Source: JBBRYB01 sp038238115 (GTDB taxonomy: Bacteria > Actinomycetota > Actinomycetes > Propionibacteriales > Nocardioidaceae). From it: a stretch of 7,854 nt of DNA. Of this stretch, positions 5,837 to 7,854 are shown in pieces. Each line of letters opens with the position of its first letter. Position 1 is the first letter of the stretch. The notes under the pieces are model-generated. The model ran no database searches, had not been told where the DNA came from, and was given only the letters and a program-made list of their open reading frames with translations. The position numbers were made by a program, and so were the translations under genes. The DNA is taken from the NCBI GenBank assembly GCA_038238115.1, contig JBBRYB010000117.1, positions 1-7,854 on the forward strand, written 5' to 3'.

Positions 5837-6718
5837 CCTCGACGGCAGATTGAGCGTCTGGTTCTCGGGGACGCCTTCGCCCAGCTCCATCTGGCGTTCT
5901 ATCTCCGCATTGATCTCGGCGCCGAAGAGGAGGGCGACGTTGGTGAGCCACAGCCAGGCCACGAGCACGATCGCGCCAGCGAAAGCACCGTAGAGGGCGC
6001 CTACATCGGCCACACGCGAGATGTAGATCGAGAACCCAACCGAGGCGATCAGCCAGATCAGCACCCCGACGAATGCCCCCGGTGTGACCCATCGGAATGC
6101 CCGTTGCTCGACGTCGGGCGTCACGTAGTAGATCAACGCGAAAATCAGCATCGTGATCGCGAGGGCGCCCGGCCATCGGGCGAGATTCCAGATCGACGAT
6201 GCGGTGGAACCGAGGCCGACAAAGCCGAAGAGATCGGAGGCGAATTGACCCCCCACGAAGAGCATGGTCAAGCTGACCAACACCAGGCCCATGAGCACGA
6301 ACGTGAAGACGATGTCGGTGGACTTGCGCCGCAGGAAGCTCCGCCCGCCACCATCGATCTCGAAGACCACATTCAATGCGCGTCGGGCAGCCTCGAGCAC
6401 ACCGGTAGTGCCGTAGAGGGTGAGCGCGGTGCTGATCACGAAGGTCGTCGCGGCGGTCCCCTTGTGCTGGAGGGCTTGGCGCAAGGAGCTGTTCAGGGGC
6501 ACCAGGGCCGAGTGGGGAACGACGCCGCGCAGGTAGTCGATGATCGCGTTGTACGTGCTCGGGTACTGACCGAGGAGCCCGAGCAAGGAGAGACCCAGCA
6601 GGGTGGCGGGAAACAGGGACATCAACGAGTAGTAGGTCAACGCCGCCGCGTGATGCGTCATCTGGTCGTCGTAGAACGACACGAGCGTCCGCTTGATCAC
6701 TGCTCCCACTGGCCGCAT
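5828..6718 (-). CDS. YihY/BrkB family integral membrane protein
   Basis: This is a 296-residue inner-membrane protein of the YihY/virulence factor BrkB family, once misnamed ribonuclease BN. The molecular function is not settled. Six hydrophobic segments lie near 24-50, 88-106, 135-160, 182-200, 213-233 and 243-267. Family motifs are AAALTYYSLMSLFPATLLGL (24-43), the central YYVTPD (197-202), RWVTPGAFVGVLIWLIASVGF (209-229), YGAFAGAIVLVAWLWLTNVALL (243-264) and the terminal FGAEINAE (265-272). A short charged cytoplasmic tail follows. Length is typical. The start is ATG 6718, with only a weak AGAAG-like site upstream. The gene lies 36 bp after the sortase gene and 50 bp before the secreted gene downstream. 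Its stop codon falls inside the truncated repeat R4, so the last residues may not be ancestral. Confidence 0.92.
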   Translation of the reverse strand: MRPVGAVIKRTLVSFYDDQMTHHAAALTYYSLMSLFPATLLGLSLLGLLGQYPSTYNAIIDYLRGVVPHSALVPLNSSLRQALQHKGTAATTFVISTALTLYGTTGVLEAARRALNVVFEIDGGGRSFLRRKSTDIVFTFVLMGLVLVSLTMLFVGGQFASDLFGFVGLGSTASSIWNLARWPGALAITMLIFALIYYVTPDVEQRAFRWVTPGAFVGVLIWLIASVGFSIYISRVADVGALYGAFAGAIVLVAWLWLTNVALLFGAEINAEIERQMELGEGVPENQTLNLPSRGD

Positions 6719-6754
6719 TCGTCACTTCTACCCAATGGGGGTTTGGATCGCCGT

Positions 6755-7423
6755 TCAGGCGGAACTGGCCGCCCGCGCGAACACGAGCACGTTGCCCTGG
6801 TAATGGCCGCTGGCGCGGTCGAAGCTCCCACCGCAGGTGATCAGCGCCAGGGTCGAGGCCGGCGTGCGGGCGAACACCTCCGAGGCCGGGAAGAAGCGCT
6901 TCGGAGCACTCAGGGCCCTGACGACGCGATAAGCGTGCTGGCGGCCGGTGGCGTCGGTGACGACGACCTGGTCGCCGCGCCCGACCTGAGGGAGGTTCGC
7001 AAACACGGCGGGGCCGCTGCGGGTGTCGAGGTGGCCGATGATCACCGTCCGCCCCGGCTCGCCGGGCCGCGGCCCGTTCTCATACCAGCCTGCCCGCGTG
7101 ACCGGGGGCAGCTCGATCCTTCCGCTCACCGCTCCGACCGGACCGACCCGGGCGGCGATCCCGACCTGCGGGATTGCGACCTCGACCGGGGGCGGGCCGC
7201 CCTCCGGGGCGGTCGCTCCGGCCCCGCCGGGGTCGCCGGGTGCCGGCGCTTTGACGATCACCGACGGCCTGCGCTTGTCGAGCGCCGCCTGCTTCGCAAG
7301 ACCCTTTGGGACCGGAGGCTCCTGGGGCCGGGAATCGAACTTGCCGGCCAGTAGTAGAACCGCGCCGCCGGCCAGCGCGGCCGGCACGATCACCGCCAGG
7401 GCCCTTGCGAACCTCGATTTCAA
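6755..7423 (-). CDS. Class F sortase (membrane-anchored transpeptidase)
   Basis: Sortases cut surface proteins at a C-terminal sorting motif and link them to the cell wall. TTG at 7423 gives 222 residues: a short basic N-terminus (KSRFAR), one membrane helix (about 8-27), a Pro/Gly-rich extracellular linker (30-80) and a sortase beta-barrel (about 81-222). Catalytic residues visible are His131 in TVIIGHLDT and Cys197 in LALITCGGSFD. Arg203 in FDRASGHYQGN is the best candidate for the third residue. The GHLDT and TCGGxFD wording and the small size fit class F of actinobacteria. The frame is open upstream through the DUF4397 gene, but that part has no protein character. TTG 7423, CTG 7438 and GTG inside the helix are competing starts, so the start is uncertain. 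The gene begins about 16 bp after the DUF4397 stop, so the two are probably translated from one message and the DUF4397 protein is the likely substrate. Confidence 0.88.
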   Translation of the reverse strand: MKSRFARALAVIVPAALAGGAVLLLAGKFDSRPQEPPVPKGLAKQAALDKRRPSVIVKAPAPGDPGGAGATAPEGGPPPVEVAIPQVGIAARVGPVGAVSGRIELPPVTRAGWYENGPRPGEPGRTVIIGHLDTRSGPAVFANLPQVGRGDQVVVTDATGRQHAYRVVRALSAPKRFFPASEVFARTPASTLALITCGGSFDRASGHYQGNVLVFARAASSA

Positions 7424-7439
7424 GCTTGGGCGGCTCAGC

Positions 7440-7854
7440 TCAGCCGCGGCGGCGGTTGCCCGCCCGGGGCCCGGCGCCGTGCAGGAACCCGCCGAGCGCA
7501 CCGGCGCCGAGCGCGGCCAGCAGGGCGAGCAGCCAGGGCCTGCCGCCGTCATCTCCGGCGAGGCCGCCGAGCCCGGTCTGCGGGGCCGCGGTGGGCGCCG
7601 CGGTCGCGTCGTCGACCAGGACCCAGCGGGCCATCTCGCCGCGCGAGCCGACCAGTACCGCGGTCGTGGTGCTGCCGGCCACAAGTGGGACCGTCGCGGT
7701 CGGGATCACGGTCGAGTTGTCGGCGGGGTTCTCGACCATCACCTTGTAGCTGCCGGGCTTGAAGTCGGTGTAGCCGGTGTCGGCCCCGTAGGGCGCCGCC
7801 TTTGCGATCACCTTGCCGCCGACGATCAGGTTGGGGCTGCCGAGCTCGGGCGAG
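7440..7854 (-). CDS. DUF4397-domain surface protein, C-terminal part, with PQTG sorting-type tail
   Basis: The gene enters from the right edge; 137 residues are visible. Residues 1-90 resemble the end of a DUF4397 domain, a beta-rich extracellular module: SPELGSPNLIVGGKVI, then APYGADTGYTDFKPGSYKVMV, then VPLVAGSTTTAVLVGSRGEMARWVLVDD. A short Ala/Pro/Thr linker leads to PQTGLGGLAG (91-100), a hydrophobic helix (about 107-125) and the basic tail RAGNRRRG. That order (TG motif, helix, positive tail) is the layout of a cell-wall sorting signal, with APQTG in place of LPxTG. The class F sortase gene follows about 16 bp downstream, which supports an enzyme-substrate pair. The N-terminus, including the signal peptide, lies outside the window. 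Confidence 0.82.
   Translation of the reverse strand, partial: SPELGSPNLIVGGKVIAKAAPYGADTGYTDFKPGSYKVMVENPADNSTVIPTATVPLVAGSTTTAVLVGSRGEMARWVLVDDATAAPTAAPQTGLGGLAGDDGGRPWLLALLAALGAGALGGFLHGAGPRAGNRRRG

Noticed and set aside
6104..7354. Plus-strand frame of 416 codons opposite BrkB and sortase
   Set aside because: It is antisense to two well-supported genes, and its low-complexity His/Glu/Arg/Gly content shows no domain.

Overview
The window is GC-rich DNA, most likely chromosomal, from an actinobacterium. The gene set points to a soil lineage of the Thermoleophilia/Solirubrobacterales type: a GGDEF protein with a long RDxxAxx heptad-repeat N-terminus, a DUF4397 surface protein paired with a class F sortase, an AI-2E-family permease, BrkB/YihY and a DUF3494 ice-binding-like protein. 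The lineage is an inference from gene content; no rRNA or housekeeping marker is present.

Layout, left to right. (1) Positions 1-414, minus strand: the 5' part of a GGDEF (diguanylate cyclase) gene that runs off the left edge. (2) 496-5836: a region punctuated by three copies of one 157-bp repeat (R1 496-652, R2 2065-2221, R3 4424-4580) and a truncated left end (R4, 5819-5836). Each full copy ends in the same 52 bases, which read as the 3' half of tRNA-Pro(GGG) from the anticodon arm to the discriminator, without any 5' half. Between the copies lie an AI-2E-family permease (+, between R1 and R2), a secreted DUF3494 ice-binding-like protein and a secreted L,D-transpeptidase (both +, between R2 and R3), and a secreted protein of unknown function (-, between R3 and R4). 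(3) 5828-7854, minus strand: a BrkB/YihY membrane protein, a class F sortase and the 3' part of a DUF4397 protein with a PQTG sorting-type tail. With the unknown secreted gene they form four closely spaced co-directional genes (gaps of about 16, 36 and 50 bp), a plausible operon read right to left.

Functional theme: nearly all products are membrane-bound, secreted or wall-related. The sortase probably anchors the DUF4397 protein next to it. The L,D-transpeptidase acts on peptidoglycan and sits beside a secreted ice-binding-like adhesin candidate.

The most unusual signal is the repeat family. All three copies have exactly the same length, near-identical ends and a diverged centre that keeps the ability to fold into a hairpin. 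They punctuate unrelated genes rather like a cassette array. They could be scars of repeated integration at a tRNA-Pro gene, recombination sites, or a mobile structured element with a tRNA-derived 3' end. No integrase or transposase gene is visible in the window, so the mechanism is open.
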